This document shows, in pieces, positions 9,068-23,625 of a stretch of 38,172 nucleotides of DNA. The DNA lies in the NCBI GenBank assembly GCA_027293795.1, contig JAPYLE010000237.1, positions 1 to 38,172 of the forward strand, in the 5' to 3' direction. Source of the DNA: Rickettsia endosymbiont of Ixodes persulcatus (GTDB lineage Bacteria; Pseudomonadota; Alphaproteobacteria; Rickettsiales; Rickettsiaceae). Within the stretch, counting starts at the first letter, position 1; every line of letters starts with the position of its first letter. The notes below the pieces were generated by a model, which worked only from the letters and a program-made list of their open reading frames with translations, did no database searches and was not told the DNA's origin. Position numbers and translations under genes: made by a program.

Positions 9068-10054
9068 ATGCCAATACATGACATCACTTCTTACTTAATT
9101 AAACAGAAGTATATAATGATTAAAACATCATGTGAGTTAAACTGTGATATGGATAAGGTTTATAGTCTCACGCCTCACCCGATACGATATACTTGCCTTA
9201 GCTATTTAAAGCTATTATCTCTACCTATATCACTAGCATTTTATGTAACAAAGCTTTGCTTTACAGCTAATCCGGTATGGACATGGATCGGGGGTAATAT
9301 TTTGTATAAGAAGATGGATCAAGCAATAGCTAAAAAAATATTACATGGCTTACCTGATGCAATAGAAACAGATCAAAATATACCTAAAATTGTCGAGTAT
9401 GTATTTAAAAACTATGAAGAAAATCCTACATTAGCACCTCTTATTGAACCTACATTTATACAAAAATTTTTAGCAAAGGCCGATCAATATATTCCTATTT
9501 TTTCTAAAATAATAAAATTTTGGAATGCAGGAGGAATTAACTATTCCGATGAAATACAAACAAAACGGGAATTAATTGACGTTATTTATAAACAAATTGT
9601 TTCCAAAGCTTATGAAGTAGGTAAAAAAGGAGGAAAACTTGAAATAACGGACGTGAAAGCCCTTTTCCCAAAGATAAATTTTGAAGCAAAAGTCAACGCT
9701 GAATCAGAAAATCTTCAAATAGATAAGGTAGAAGTAAGTAATAGACCTATTTCTAGTGATCAAAAATATGAAGAAGTTAATACTAACCCATTAATGAACT
9801 TAATAATGCTTAAAGTTTTACATGATGGCGTTTGTCAGGAAGTACAAAAAGTCTATATTGAAAATTATCTAGCAGAATACCAGATATGTAATCATCAAGA
9901 AATACTTAAAAACGCTTATATTGAGGATTATTTAGCAAGATTACAATTATATGGTAATTATAATTACGATAATAATACGTATATCTCAGAACAACCCGTC
10001 CTTTATTTAGGTCAAAACTATGAGCATTTAACAGCACCGATCTCTTGTTATTAG
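9068..10054 (+). CDS. Hypothetical protein
   Basis: 328 aa ORF in an otherwise empty intergenic region, with Rickettsia-like codon use; start could be 9068 or 9116. Confidence 0.65.
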   Translation: MPIHDITSYLIKQKYIMIKTSCELNCDMDKVYSLTPHPIRYTCLSYLKLLSLPISLAFYVTKLCFTANPVWTWIGGNILYKKMDQAIAKKILHGLPDAIETDQNIPKIVEYVFKNYEENPTLAPLIEPTFIQKFLAKADQYIPIFSKIIKFWNAGGINYSDEIQTKRELIDVIYKQIVSKAYEVGKKGGKLEITDVKALFPKINFEAKVNAESENLQIDKVEVSNRPISSDQKYEEVNTNPLMNLIMLKVLHDGVCQEVQKVYIENYLAEYQICNHQEILKNAYIEDYLARLQLYGNYNYDNNTYISEQPVLYLGQNYEHLTAPISCY

Positions 10055-10087
10055 CTTTAAATATAAAATACTTTTGTAAATTTGCTA

Positions 10088-10305
10088 TTAGCGATGGCTT
10101 TGTTGCATGAATCAATTTTGGCATTACCTAAAAAGAATTGCTTGGGGGATAACCTAATGCTTCGATGTCACCCCCGCGTACGCGGGGATCCAGTAAAACA
10201 TATAAAAAATTTATTTTTGATATGTTTATTTTATCAAATATGTAATTTTTGTACCAATATTAAGATTACTTTTTCTGGATTCCCGCCATTACTGGAATGA
10301 TAATA
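10088..10305. repeat. RPE-type composite palindromic repeat
   Basis: cctaaaaagaattgctt...aatgcttcgatg shared with 3410-3452; cccccgcgtacgcggggatccag ... ctggattcccgcc arms. Confidence 0.65.
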
Positions 10306-10487
10306 AGGTCTTTTTAAGAGTTGTGTAAAACAAAACCACCTTTTTTAAGGCGGTGCCTCAATTTTTAGTTATCATACAGCGACTTGTGAGCTAGATCCAG
10401 CTTAAAATATTAAAATCATTATATTAAAAGTTGTTTAATGGATTCCTGCTTCCGCAGGAATAACATACTAAACGTTCGTAACATCTA

Positions 10488-10510
10488 GGATAAGATTAAA
10501 GATCTTATCC
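10488..10510 (-). terminator. Possible rpoC terminator hairpin
   Basis: ggataagattaaagatcttatcc stem-loop just downstream of the rpoC stop; no strong U-run. Confidence 0.4.
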
Positions 10511-10524
10511 TTTGTTGTCAGCAT

Positions 10525-14655
<4,131 letters not shown>

Positions 14656-14682
14656 TTAAAAATTACTTGCTCTCTAAAATGT

Positions 14683-14830
14683 CATACCGTGGTCAAGCCA
14701 CGGTATCCAAAAACACAACTTACGATACTAATAATTTTAGTATTTTTAACTGGATCCCGCGATCAAGTCGCCGGGATGACAATAAAAAGAATCAATCCAC
14801 ACATCAAAGCCGGCTTGACCATGGGATAAC
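14683..14830. repeat. RPE-type repeat in the rpoB-rpoC spacer
   Basis: gtcataccgtggtcaagccacggtatcc ... ctggatcccgcgatcaagtcgccgggatgac. Confidence 0.75.
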
Positions 14831-14834
14831 ACAT

Positions 14835-17800
14835 TTAACTCGAAGTCACTTCAAGCTTTACGTTAAGACATAAAGATCTAAACTCTTTTATCATAACGTT
14901 AAATGACTCAGGAATACCTGATTCAAAATTATTTTCACCGCGTACTATAGAATCATAAATTTTGATCCTACCGTTTACGTCATCTGACTTAACTGTTAAC
15001 ATTTCCTGTAACGTATAAGCAGCACCATAAGCTTGTAGAGCCCAGCATTCCATTTCCCCAAAACGCTGTCCGCCAAAATGAGATTTACCTCCAAGCGGTT
15101 GCTGCGTTACTAAACTATAAGGTCCTATAGAACGAGAGTGAATTTTATTATCGACTAAATGATGCAATTTCAGCAAATATTTCTGTCCGACAGTTACTAG
15201 ACGATCAAAATATTCACCGGTTCTACCGTCAATTAATTTTACTTGTCCTGAAGGATCTTGACCGGCAAGCTTTAGCATATCTTTAACATCTTGAACTTTT
15301 GCTCCGTCAAATACAGGAGTAGCAAAATGTACGCCTTTACTTACTGTCTTACAGAAAGAGATAATCTCTTCTTCTGATCTTTCAAGTACAGAATTAATAT
15401 TTTCTCCGTACAGCTCAATTAAGAATTTCTTAATTTGCTCAATACCGATCTTTTTATTTTGATATTCCTTTACTAAGGTAGATATTTTTTTTGCTAAATT
15501 TATTGACGCCCACCCAAGATGCGTCTCTAAAATCTGCCCTATATTCATACGAGACGGAAGACCAAGCGGATTAAGAACAATATCCACCACTGTTCCATCT
15601 TCTAAAAACGGCATATCCTCTTCAGGTACGATACGTGAAATAACACCTTTATTTCCGTGTCTTCCTGCCATCTTATCACCGGGTTGTAATTTATGCTTAG
15701 TTGCAATAAATACTTTTACTACTTTCAAAGCTCCCTGAGGTAAATCATCACCGCTTTGCAATTTCTCTACCTTAGTAGCAAATCTTTTATCAAGAGCCTC
15801 TTTTGTCTCATCATAATGAGTCTTTATCTGCTCTATTTCATTCATTACATTTGCATCTTCCACGGTAAGCTGCCAAAATTGCCCTTTAGATAAGCCTTTT
15901 AGCATTTCAGTAGTAATAGTTTGCCCTGCTTTTACTTGCTTAGGACCGTTAATAATCACCTGCCCTACTGAAAGCTTTTTAAGCCAACTAAATACAAAAT
16001 GCTCAATAATTTCTAACTCATCGTCTCTGTCTTTTGCTAATTTTTCAATTTGTTGTTTTTCAATAGCAATAGCACGCTGATCTTTTTCCACACCTCTACG
16101 AGAAAATACCCTTACTTCTACTACGGTTCCGCTAACTCCGGAAGGTACGTGCAGCGATGAATCTTTTACGTCAAAGGCTTTTTCTCCGAAAATAGCACGT
16201 AATAATTTTTCTTCAGGTGTAATAGGCGACTCACTTTTCGGTGTTACTTTTCCGACTAAAATATCACCGGCTTTTACTTCTGCACCTACATAAATTATTC
16301 CGACTTCATCAAGGTGACGTAATGCTTCTTCACTTACATTAGGTATATCACGAGTAATTTCTTCAGGACCAAGACGTGTATCTCTGGCTATTACTTCAAA
16401 CTCTTCAATATGAATAGATGTAAACACATCCTCTTTTACTATACGTTCAGATATTAAAATTGAATCTTCAAAATTATAACCGTTCCAAGGTAAGAAAGCC
16501 ACAAGTACGTTTCTACCTAGAGCAATTTCACCGTTATCCGTACTAGGACCGTCAGCTATAATATCGTTTTTCTTAACGTAATGACCGACTTTAACTAAAG
16601 GCTTTTGATTAATACAAGTATTATGATTGGATTTTTGGAATTTTAGTAAATTGTAAATATCAACCGAAGGAGAACCGTCAGCTTTTTGTTCTAGAGTTCT
16701 AATTACGATTCTATTTGAATCTACCTGCTCAACAATACCGTCATGTAATGCAAGTACCGATGCTCCGGAATCTTTAGCTACCACCCCTTCAACTCCGGTA
16801 CCTACAAAAGGTGCATCAGTTTTAATTAAAGGAACAGCTTGTCTTTGCATGTTTGAACCCATCAAAGCACGATTAGCATCATCATTTTCCAGGAAAGGTA
16901 TAAGAGAAGCTGCAACCGATACTACCTGCATAGGAGTCACATCAATGAAATCCACCTCATGCGGTTCTACCATTACAAAATTTCCTCCCTCAACACGACA
17001 ATTAATAAACTCTCCTTGTAGCACTCCGTCTTTATCAACTTTAGAGTTTGCTTGTCCAATTTTGTATTTACCTTCTTCAATGGCAGAAAGATATACCACT
17101 TCATCAGTTACACGCCCATCTTTAACTCTTCTATACGGACTCTCTATAAAGCCGTGTTTATTTATTCTGGCATAGGTAGCCATAGAGTTAATTAACCCGA
17201 TATTCTGACCTTCAGGTGTTTCAATAGGACAAATACGACCATAATGAGTCGGATGTACATCACGCACCTCAAAACCTGCTCGATCTCGACTAAGACCTCC
17301 AGGACCGAGTGCCGATAACCTTCTTTTATGAGTTATTTCCGATAATGGATTTGTTTGATCCATAAACTGTGATAATTGCGAAGTACTAAAAAATTCTTTT
17401 ACTACTGAAACTAAAATTTTAGAATTTACTAAATCATGAGGCATTACAGTATCAACATCACCTGCCGACATCCTTTCAATTACGGATTTTTCCATTCGAA
17501 CTAAACCTATTCTAAATTGATTTTCTATCAATTCACCTACCGATCTAACCCTTCTATTACCTAAATGATCAATATCGTCTATGATACCTTTACCGTCTTT
17601 AAGCTCTACTAAAACTCTTACGATATTTTTAATATCATCAATTGTTAAAACTGTAACTTCTTCAGCAATATTCAGATCTAACCTAGAATTCATTTTTATT
17701 CGCCCGACTTCTGAAAGATCATATCTTTCCGCATCAAAAAATAAATTATAAAATAGGCTTTCGGCTGCTTCAATATTAGCAGGTTCGCCTGGTCTTAAAA

Positions 17801-18956
17801 CTCTGAAAATGTCACATAATGCTGCCTCACGAGCCTGGTTTTTATCGGCAAATAAGGTATTTCTTATATACGGACCGGATTGAGGATTGATCACTAATAC
17901 GTTAACATTTTTAATTTTAAGATCATTAATAACATTTAGCATATCAGCAGTAATCACTTCACCGATTTTTGCTAATATTTCATCACTTACAGGATCTCTT
18001 AAATCTTCAGATAGATATTTGCCGATTAAAGTTTCATGAGCTACTAAAATATTATTAAGCCCTTCTCCAAAATATTTTTTAGCTAAACGAGGGGTAATTT
18101 TTTGTCCTGCTTTCAGTAAAACATTACCGGTATCTGCATCTACTAAATCACTTGTTAAACGATGAGCAGTAATATGCCCGAGCATAAATTTAACCGCCCA
18201 ACCTTTATTTTTAACAAGCTTATAAGTTACTGAATTATAATAAAATTTTATAATTTCTTCAGTACTCATGCCTATAGCTCTAAGCAAAGTAGTAGCATAA
18301 AGCTTTCTTTTTCTATCAATTCTAAAATAAATAACATCCTTAGCGTCAAACTCTAAATCAAGCCAAGACCCTCTATATGGAATAACGCGAGCAGAATATA
18401 AAAGCTTTCCGGAAGAGTGGACTTTTCCTTCATCATGATAAAAGAATACACCTGGTGAGCGATGCATTTGTGATACAACTACTCTTTCCGTACCATTGAT
18501 AATAAAAGTACCGTTTTTAGTCATTAATGGGATATCACCCATATATACTGCTTGCTCTTTAATCCCTTTAATTTCTCTAGTACCGGTATCCTCATCTATG
18601 TCCCAAATACTTAATCTTAAAGTTACTTTAAGAGGAGCAGCATAATTTAAACTTCTTTGAATGCACTCTTCTACATCATATTTTGGAGTATCAAACTCAT
18701 ATTTTACAAATTCTAAGTTAGCAATATTAGAAGAATCTGAAATAGGAAAAATTGAGTTTAATATAGATTGTAAACCCTTATTTTTTCTTTCAGAATCTTT
18801 AATATTTAACTGTAGAAAGTTTTTTTCATATGAATTTTTTTGAATTTCAATCAAATTCGGTATATCTGCTACTAAATTTATGTGACCGAAATTTTTTCTT
18901 ATTCTTCTATTATGTGACAAGGGTTGTGCTTCTATATTATCCCTTAATGAAACCAT
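14835..18956 (-). CDS. rpoB: DNA-directed RNA polymerase subunit beta
   Basis: 1373 aa; [64 protein letters not shown] Rif region. Confidence 0.99.
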   Translation of the reverse strand: MVSLRDNIEAQPLSHNRRIRKNFGHINLVADIPNLIEIQKNSYEKNFLQLNIKDSERKNKGLQSILNSIFPISDSSNIANLEFVKYEFDTPKYDVEECIQRSLNYAAPLKVTLRLSIWDIDEDTGTREIKGIKEQAVYMGDIPLMTKNGTFIINGTERVVVSQMHRSPGVFFYHDEGKVHSSGKLLYSARVIPYRGSWLDLEFDAKDVIYFRIDRKRKLYATTLLRAIGMSTEEIIKFYYNSVTYKLVKNKGWAVKFMLGHITAHRLTSDLVDADTGNVLLKAGQKITPRLAKKYFGEGLNNILVAHETLIGKYLSEDLRDPVSDEILAKIGEVITADMLNVINDLKIKNVNVLVINPQSGPYIRNTLFADKNQAREAALCDIFRVLRPGEPANIEAAESLFYNLFFDAERYDLSEVGRIKMNSRLDLNIAEEVTVLTIDDIKNIVRVLVELKDGKGIIDDIDHLGNRRVRSVGELIENQFRIGLVRMEKSVIERMSAGDVDTVMPHDLVNSKILVSVVKEFFSTSQLSQFMDQTNPLSEITHKRRLSALGPGGLSRDRAGFEVRDVHPTHYGRICPIETPEGQNIGLINSMATYARINKHGFIESPYRRVKDGRVTDEVVYLSAIEEGKYKIGQANSKVDKDGVLQGEFINCRVEGGNFVMVEPHEVDFIDVTPMQVVSVAASLIPFLENDDANRALMGSNMQRQAVPLIKTDAPFVGTGVEGVVAKDSGASVLALHDGIVEQVDSNRIVIRTLEQKADGSPSVDIYNLLKFQKSNHNTCINQKPLVKVGHYVKKNDIIADGPSTDNGEIALGRNVLVAFLPWNGYNFEDSILISERIVKEDVFTSIHIEEFEVIARDTRLGPEEITRDIPNVSEEALRHLDEVGIIYVGAEVKAGDILVGKVTPKSESPITPEEKLLRAIFGEKAFDVKDSSLHVPSGVSGTVVEVRVFSRRGVEKDQRAIAIEKQQIEKLAKDRDDELEIIEHFVFSWLKKLSVGQVIINGPKQVKAGQTITTEMLKGLSKGQFWQLTVEDANVMNEIEQIKTHYDETKEALDKRFATKVEKLQSGDDLPQGALKVVKVFIATKHKLQPGDKMAGRHGNKGVISRIVPEEDMPFLEDGTVVDIVLNPLGLPSRMNIGQILETHLGWASINLAKKISTLVKEYQNKKIGIEQIKKFLIELYGENINSVLERSEEEIISFCKTVSKGVHFATPVFDGAKVQDVKDMLKLAGQDPSGQVKLIDGRTGEYFDRLVTVGQKYLLKLHHLVDNKIHSRSIGPYSLVTQQPLGGKSHFGGQRFGEMECWALQAYGAAYTLQEMLTVKSDDVNGRIKIYDSIVRGENNFESGIPESFNVMIKEFRSLCLNVKLEVTSS

Positions 18957-18999
18957 ATAATCTCCTGACTGATAAAATTACTGCCCGTATTGAAGTGAC

Positions 19000-19157
19000 T
19001 AGGTTCTGTATATAAAATTTAAATATTTATATTTTAAACAATAAAGTTTTTATTGGAATAGCTATCTATTTCAACAAAATACTTATAATTTGCAGTAAAA
19101 AACTAAAAATATACTGTTTTAAATTTTTTTGCATAAAGCCTAAATTAAAGAAACCTA
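19000..19157 (-). repeat. rplL-rpoB spacer palindromic repeat, copy 3 (inverted)
   Basis: Outer ends taggttctgtatat ... aaagaaaccta. Reverse complement contains tgcaaattataag..., shared with the copy at 19577. Confidence 0.6.
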
Positions 19158-19182
19158 GTAAGCTTCTTATTTAGATCTTGTG

Positions 19183-19348
19183 TAGGCCCTCTGTGGACAT
19201 TTCTAAAAAGATTTAATTTTGGCTATTTTTTGCTACAAATTATAATATTTTTTTAAAATAGGAACAGCTATTCTTTCAAAAATCTTATTAATTTTCACTT
19301 AAAAATATCTAAAAATAACAAATCAATTAGAAATGTTCACAGGGCCTA
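19183..19348 (+). repeat. rplL-rpoB spacer palindromic repeat, copy 1
   Basis: Arms taggccctctgtggacatttct ... agaaatgttcacagggccta; internal 37 nt aatcttattaattttcacttaaaaatatctaaaaata identical to copy 2. Confidence 0.8.
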
Positions 19349-19440
19349 GGAAATTTCAATAATTTAAATTTCTAGACGTATGGTACGTTAATAAAATTAT
19401 TTTAATTAATAAGATTTTTAATGTAATAACTTTATCCTAT

Positions 19441-19540
19441 TTCAAAAAAATAACTTAAATTAACTTCTTAAAATCTAAAAAGCCTTATTCAAATTTAATC
19501 ACTAAAATAAGGCTTTTTAGATTTTAAGAAGTTAATTTAA
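19441..19540 (-). terminator. Perfect 35-bp stem-loop with U-run (attenuator/terminator candidate between rplL and rpoB)
   Basis: Arms 19455-19489 and 19506-19540 are perfect reverse complements with a 16-nt loop. On the minus strand the stem is followed by gttatttttttgaa. Confidence 0.85.
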
Positions 19541-19576
19541 AGCTATAAAATATTTCATCTGTGATGCAAAAAACAT

Positions 19577-19736
19577 TAGGTTCTGTAAAGGAAAATTAAT
19601 CTATATTTAATTCTTTTTGATTGCAAATTATAAGATTTTTTTGGAATAAAAACAACTACCCCGGTAAGAATCTTATTAATTTTCACTTAAAAATATCTAA
19701 AAATACAAATAATTTAACTTTTCTTTATAGAACCTA
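19577..19736 (+). repeat. rplL-rpoB spacer palindromic repeat, copy 2
   Basis: Arms taggttctgtaaaggaaaattaa ... ttaacttttctttatagaaccta; shares the 37-nt block with copy 1. Confidence 0.8.
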
Positions 19737-19748
19737 GTGCAGAAATAA

Positions 19749-20120
19749 TTATTTTAATTCAACTTTTGCTCCAGCAGCTTCTAACTTACTTTTAATTTCT
19801 TCTGCTTCTGCTTTCTTTACACTCTGTTTAACTGCCTTTGGAGCTTCATCAACTAATTTCTTAGCTTCAATTAGACCAAGACCCGTAATTTCTTTTACAG
19901 CTTTAATTACTTCAACTTTCTTGTCACCTGCAGCTGTTAAAACTACTTCAAAATCTGTTTTCTCTGCAGCTGCTTCAGCGGCAGGAGCGGCTGCAGCTGC
20001 TATAGCAACAGGAGCAGCTGCGGATACACCCCATTTTTCTTCTAGCATTTTCACAAGCTCAGCTGCTTGCATTAATGTTAATAATGATAATTGTTCTTCA
20101 ATTTTAGCTAAATCTGCCAT
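19749..20120 (-). CDS. rplL: 50S ribosomal protein L7/L12
   Basis: 123 aa; [45 protein letters not shown]. Confidence 0.99.
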   Translation of the reverse strand: MADLAKIEEQLSLLTLMQAAELVKMLEEKWGVSAAAPVAIAAAAAPAAEAAAEKTDFEVVLTAAGDKKVEVIKAVKEITGLGLIEAKKLVDEAPKAVKQSVKKAEAEEIKSKLEAAGAKVELK

Positions 20121-20151
20121 AATTTTTTCCTTTTTACTTTTTTATATTAAG

Positions 20152-20664
20152 TTAATTTTTACTACTAGCATGTGCTTGTATTACTCTCGCCATACTCGAA
20201 GACGGGGCTTGTAAAACACCTACAACCTTAGTAGCTGGTGCTTGTAATAATCCAACAATTTTATCTCTAAGCTCATTAAGTGAAGGTAGCTTAGAAAGTT
20301 CTTTTATTGAATGTTCATCTAACACGTGATTATCGACCATTCCGCCAATAATCTTAAGATTATCATTAGCCTTAGCAAAATTAACTACTAATTTTGCCAT
20401 CTCAACCAGTTCTTTAGAATAAGCAATAGCAGTAGGACCCGCAAATAACTCAGCAATATTATTAAGCCCTGTTTGATTCGCAGCTATTTTTGCTAAAGTA
20501 TTTTTAACTACTTTAAAACCTGCTTCTTTAGATTTAAGTGATTCTCTAAGCGAACTCACTTGACTAACGGTTAACCCGTGATAATGAGTAATAATTACAG
20601 ACGGCGATTCTTTATAAATATTTACAATATCCTCTACTGCTACTGGTTTTTCTGATCTTAACAC
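20152..20664 (-). CDS. rplJ: 50S ribosomal protein L10
   Basis: 170 aa; L10 pattern [24 protein letters not shown]; position between rplA and rplL. Confidence 0.97.
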   Translation of the reverse strand: MLRSEKPVAVEDIVNIYKESPSVIITHYHGLTVSQVSSLRESLKSKEAGFKVVKNTLAKIAANQTGLNNIAELFAGPTAIAYSKELVEMAKLVVNFAKANDNLKIIGGMVDNHVLDEHSIKELSKLPSLNELRDKIVGLLQAPATKVVGVLQAPSSSMARVIQAHASSKN

Positions 20665-20750
20665 TTTTTAATTCTCCTTTTATAACACAGTTTTAAATAT
20701 ATTTTTATTAATACAATCCTAAAACTATTATTTGATTATCTATTTATCAA

Positions 20751-20784
20751 CAATAGCAAATTACATACATAATTTGCTATTGTT
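20751..20784. terminator. Stem-loop in the rplA-rplJ spacer
   Basis: aacaatagcaaatta-cataca-taatttgctattgtt near-perfect hairpin; function uncertain. Confidence 0.45.
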
Positions 20785-20874
20785 TTAAAAGCTGTATAAA
20801 TCAAGCTTGAAGCGGTTCTTCGCTTGATTTCAAAAATAAAATATTATTAACCTATAAATCCTTACATAAAACTA

Positions 20875-20925
20875 ATATTGAATATAAAAGGCGGCTTCTG
20901 CCTTTCACCTTTTATATTCAATATT
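20875..20925. repeat. Palindrome in the rplA-rplJ spacer
   Basis: attgaatataaaaggcggcttctgcctttcaccttttatattcaat hairpin. Confidence 0.55.
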
Positions 20926-20993
20926 TTATCCAAATAGCGGCTTATTTAATAATTCGCTATTTGCGTTATTTAAATAGAAATGGTTTATAAAAA

Positions 20994-21716
20994 TTATGCT
21001 ATACTAGTTAAATCTATTTGTACCGATGCTCCCATAGTAGAAGATAAATAAATTGCTTTTAAATAATTTCCCTTCAATCCGGCAGGTTTCGCTTTAATTA
21101 CTGCCTCAATAAACGCATTTAAATTTTTTAATAAATCTTGATCTGAGAAAGATAATTTTCCAAGCCCTGCATGAATTATACCTGCTTTCTCTGCTCTATA
21201 TTCTACCTGACCGCTTTTAGCATTTTTTATAGCATTTTTAATATCTAAAGTTACGGTACCGAGTTTAGGGTTAGGCATTAAACCTTTTGGTCCTAAAATT
21301 CTTGCAACTGAACCTATAGCTGCCATCATATCGGGAGTAGCTATACATACATCAAAATTAATTTTTCCTGCTTTAATTTCATCAATGATATTTGTCGCAC
21401 CTACTAAATCTGCTCCGGCACTTTTAGCTTCTTCTTCTCTTTCTTCTTTACAAATAACGGCAACTCTTATGGTCTTGCCTGTACCAGCAGGTAAATTAAC
21501 TACGCCGCGTACCATTTGATTGGAATGCCTAGGATCAATTCCAAGCTTCATAACTATTTCTAAGGTTGGATCAAATTTAACATATGACGCTGATTTTAAT
21601 CGCTCAACTGCATTTGTTAAATTATATAAAGTATCTGCTTTTTTTACTTTGTCTCTAGCTTCTCTTATTTTTTTACCGCCGCTAATTTTTACGGCAACAT
21701 CTTTCTTATTTGACAT
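20994..21716 (-). CDS. rplA: 50S ribosomal protein L1
   Basis: 240 aa; [37 protein letters not shown]. Confidence 0.99.
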   Translation of the reverse strand: MSNKKDVAVKISGGKKIREARDKVKKADTLYNLTNAVERLKSASYVKFDPTLEIVMKLGIDPRHSNQMVRGVVNLPAGTGKTIRVAVICKEEREEEAKSAGADLVGATNIIDEIKAGKINFDVCIATPDMMAAIGSVARILGPKGLMPNPKLGTVTLDIKNAIKNAKSGQVEYRAEKAGIIHAGLGKLSFSDQDLLKNLNAFIEAVIKAKPAGLKGNYLKAIYLSSTMGASVQIDLTSIA

Positions 21717-21721
21717 AATAA

Positions 21722-22159
21722 TTAATTCCCTACCACTTCAAGTCCCATAGATGCAGCACTACCACAAATAATTTTTGTTGCTGCTTCAATATTTTTTGTA
21801 TTTAAATCAGGCATTTTTAACTTTGCAATTTCACGGCAATCATCCATAGTAACTTTACCTACTACGGCTTCTTTTTTAGTAGCACTAGAACCTTTAGTAA
21901 TTTTAGCATACTTCTTTAAAAAATAAGAGGCAGGAGGAGTTTTTATTTTAAAAGAAAAACTACTATCTTCATAAACGGTAATTACGGTTGGCAGGGGTAT
22001 TCCTTTTTCCATACCTTGTGTAGCATCATTAAAATCTTTACAAAATGCTGCAATATTAACTTTTCTTTGTCCAAGTGCCGGCCCTATAGGAGGGGCAGGA
22101 GTGGCTCCGGCAGCTGGAATTATCAAGTTAATATAACCTTTTATTGCTTTCTGAGACAT
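21722..22159 (-). CDS. rplK: 50S ribosomal protein L11
   Basis: 145 aa; [31 protein letters not shown]. Confidence 0.99.
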
Positions 22160-22254
22160 TTATAAATATCCTTATTTTTCTCTTAAATTAATATTACTTT
22201 ATAACAGCCTTACTTAGAGGTAATTTATATATTGCACTTTAGTCCTAATTAGAC

Positions 22255-22385
22255 ATATACTTCTTTTTTTGAAAAAGTTTTAAATAATGAGTGATAAAAA
22301 TGAAAAGCCATTTCCACTTTTATTAAAAAATTTATTTATTTTTTACCTTTCCTACTCTTCATCTTATTTAGGAGTATTCTAAATA
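22255..22385. repeat. Palindromic repeat family A, copy 2
   Basis: Related to 6977-7130 (see that feature). Confidence 0.6.
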
Positions 22386-22397
22386 TACTACCGACTT

Positions 22398-22976
22398 TTA
22401 ATCATTTTTCTTTACCTGATTAAAATTTAGTTCTATTGGAGTTGCTTTACCAAATATTGAAACTGAAACTTTTAACCTATTTTTTTCTTGATCTATTTCT
22501 TCTACCATACCCATAAAAGTTTCAAAAGGACCGTCTGTAACAGTCACTATTTCACCGACTTCATACAATTTAGAATTTTTTGCTTCTTTAGCTTCTGCTT
22601 CCAAATTATTAAAAATATTTTGTATTTCACTTTCTGTAAGAGCTTTTGGCGTGGTTTTGCTTCCTAAAAAGCCGGTTACTCCAGGTATATTTTTCACCAA
22701 ATGCCAGGATTTACCAGTCATATTCATCTTTATCAAGACATAACTCGGCATTAGTTTTTTTTCTACCTTGACATTTCTACCGCGTTTAACTTCAGAAACT
22801 CCAAAAACAGGTATTAATATATCTTCAAAAAAATCCGTCATTTTCTGTTTAGCGATTTTTCTAAGCATATCTTCTTTTATGCGTTTCTCCGCTCCTGATG
22901 CCGTATGTACTACATACCACTGCTTTACATTTTTTTCAGAAGAAGGCAATATACTATCTATACTCTGTTCTGTCAC
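22398..22976 (-). CDS. nusG: Transcription termination/antitermination protein NusG
   Basis: 192 aa; KQWYVVHTASGAEKRIKE..., KOW region VGEIVTVTDGPFETFMGMVEEID. Confidence 0.98.
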   Translation of the reverse strand: MTEQSIDSILPSSEKNVKQWYVVHTASGAEKRIKEDMLRKIAKQKMTDFFEDILIPVFGVSEVKRGRNVKVEKKLMPSYVLIKMNMTGKSWHLVKNIPGVTGFLGSKTTPKALTESEIQNIFNNLEAEAKEAKNSKLYEVGEIVTVTDGPFETFMGMVEEIDQEKNRLKVSVSIFGKATPIELNFNQVKKND

Positions 22977-22991
22977 AATTCATTCCTTATA

Positions 22992-23192
22992 CTATTTGCC
23001 AATATTAAGCAAAAGCTGCATTATATTATGTATACTATAATCAAGCACCAAACAAATTAAGCTAAAAATAAAAACTGCTACTACCACTACTAATGTTGAA
23101 ACAACAAGCTCTTTTCTCGTTAGCCAAACTACCTTATAAGTTTCTTGTTTAACTTGTTCAAAAAACTTATAAATTTTATATTCCTTAAACAT
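22992..23192 (-). CDS. secE: Preprotein translocase subunit SecE (true start probably [13 protein letters not shown])
   Basis: [44 protein letters not shown]. The open frame extends to 23294, but the extra N-terminus is largely palindromic-element sequence. Confidence 0.9.
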   Translation of the reverse strand: MFKEYKIYKFFEQVKQETYKVVWLTRKELVVSTLVVVVAVFIFSLICLVLDYSIHNIMQLLLNIGK

Positions 23193-23212
23193 ATTTTTGT
23201 TAGGTAATTTAT

Positions 23213-23359
23213 TAGACTTCTTACAAAATTCTACTTCTAGAGGTAATTGAGACAATGACTCGGCACTCGAATTCTCACCTACTAGTATGTACAATGCGAT
23301 TCGAGGTGAAGCGTCTCCTTCAAATTCCTCTCTATAAGCGAATTTTGTAAGAAGTCTAT
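23213..23359 (-). mobile_element. RPE-1-like palindromic element between secE and tRNA-Trp
   Basis: 19-nt perfect terminal arms tagacttcttacaaaattc / gaattttgtaagaagtcta. Internal ends (aaattcgcttatagagaggaatttgaagga ... aattacctctagaagtagaattt) are shared with the mrp insert. Confidence 0.85.
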
Positions 23360-23389
23360 ATTTTATAGTAAAAAACTCAAACCTATAAT

Positions 23390-23464
23390 GGCAGGAGCGA
23401 CAGGTATCGAACCCGCAACCTCCGGTTTTGGAGACCGGTGCTCTACCAATTGAGCTACACTCCT
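23390..23464 (-). tRNA. tRNA-Trp (CCA anticodon)
   Basis: Reverse complement aggagtgtagctcaattggtagagcaccggtctccaaaaccggaggttgcgggttcgatacctgtcgctcctgcca folds as a cloverleaf with encoded CCA. Confidence 0.96.
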
Positions 23465-23625
23465 ATCATATTTTTAATAAAAAATCAATAAGATTTATTA
23501 AAAATATTTGTTATTATTAAAAAATTACTATAATAACCGGTACTTCTAATTTATAAGCTGTCACGGCAAAACAACATTTATCATTGTAAGATGTGACATT
23601 CATTATATCTAATTAGACCCCTCGA

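Noticed and set aside
10082-10300. 72-aa ORF MLLAMALLHESILALPKKNC...
   Set aside because: Lies entirely in a composite palindromic repeat.
23465-23625. Missing tuf gene between fusA and secE as a novel rearrangement
   Set aside because: Atypical tuf/fusA arrangement is already known in Rickettsia, so not reported as new.
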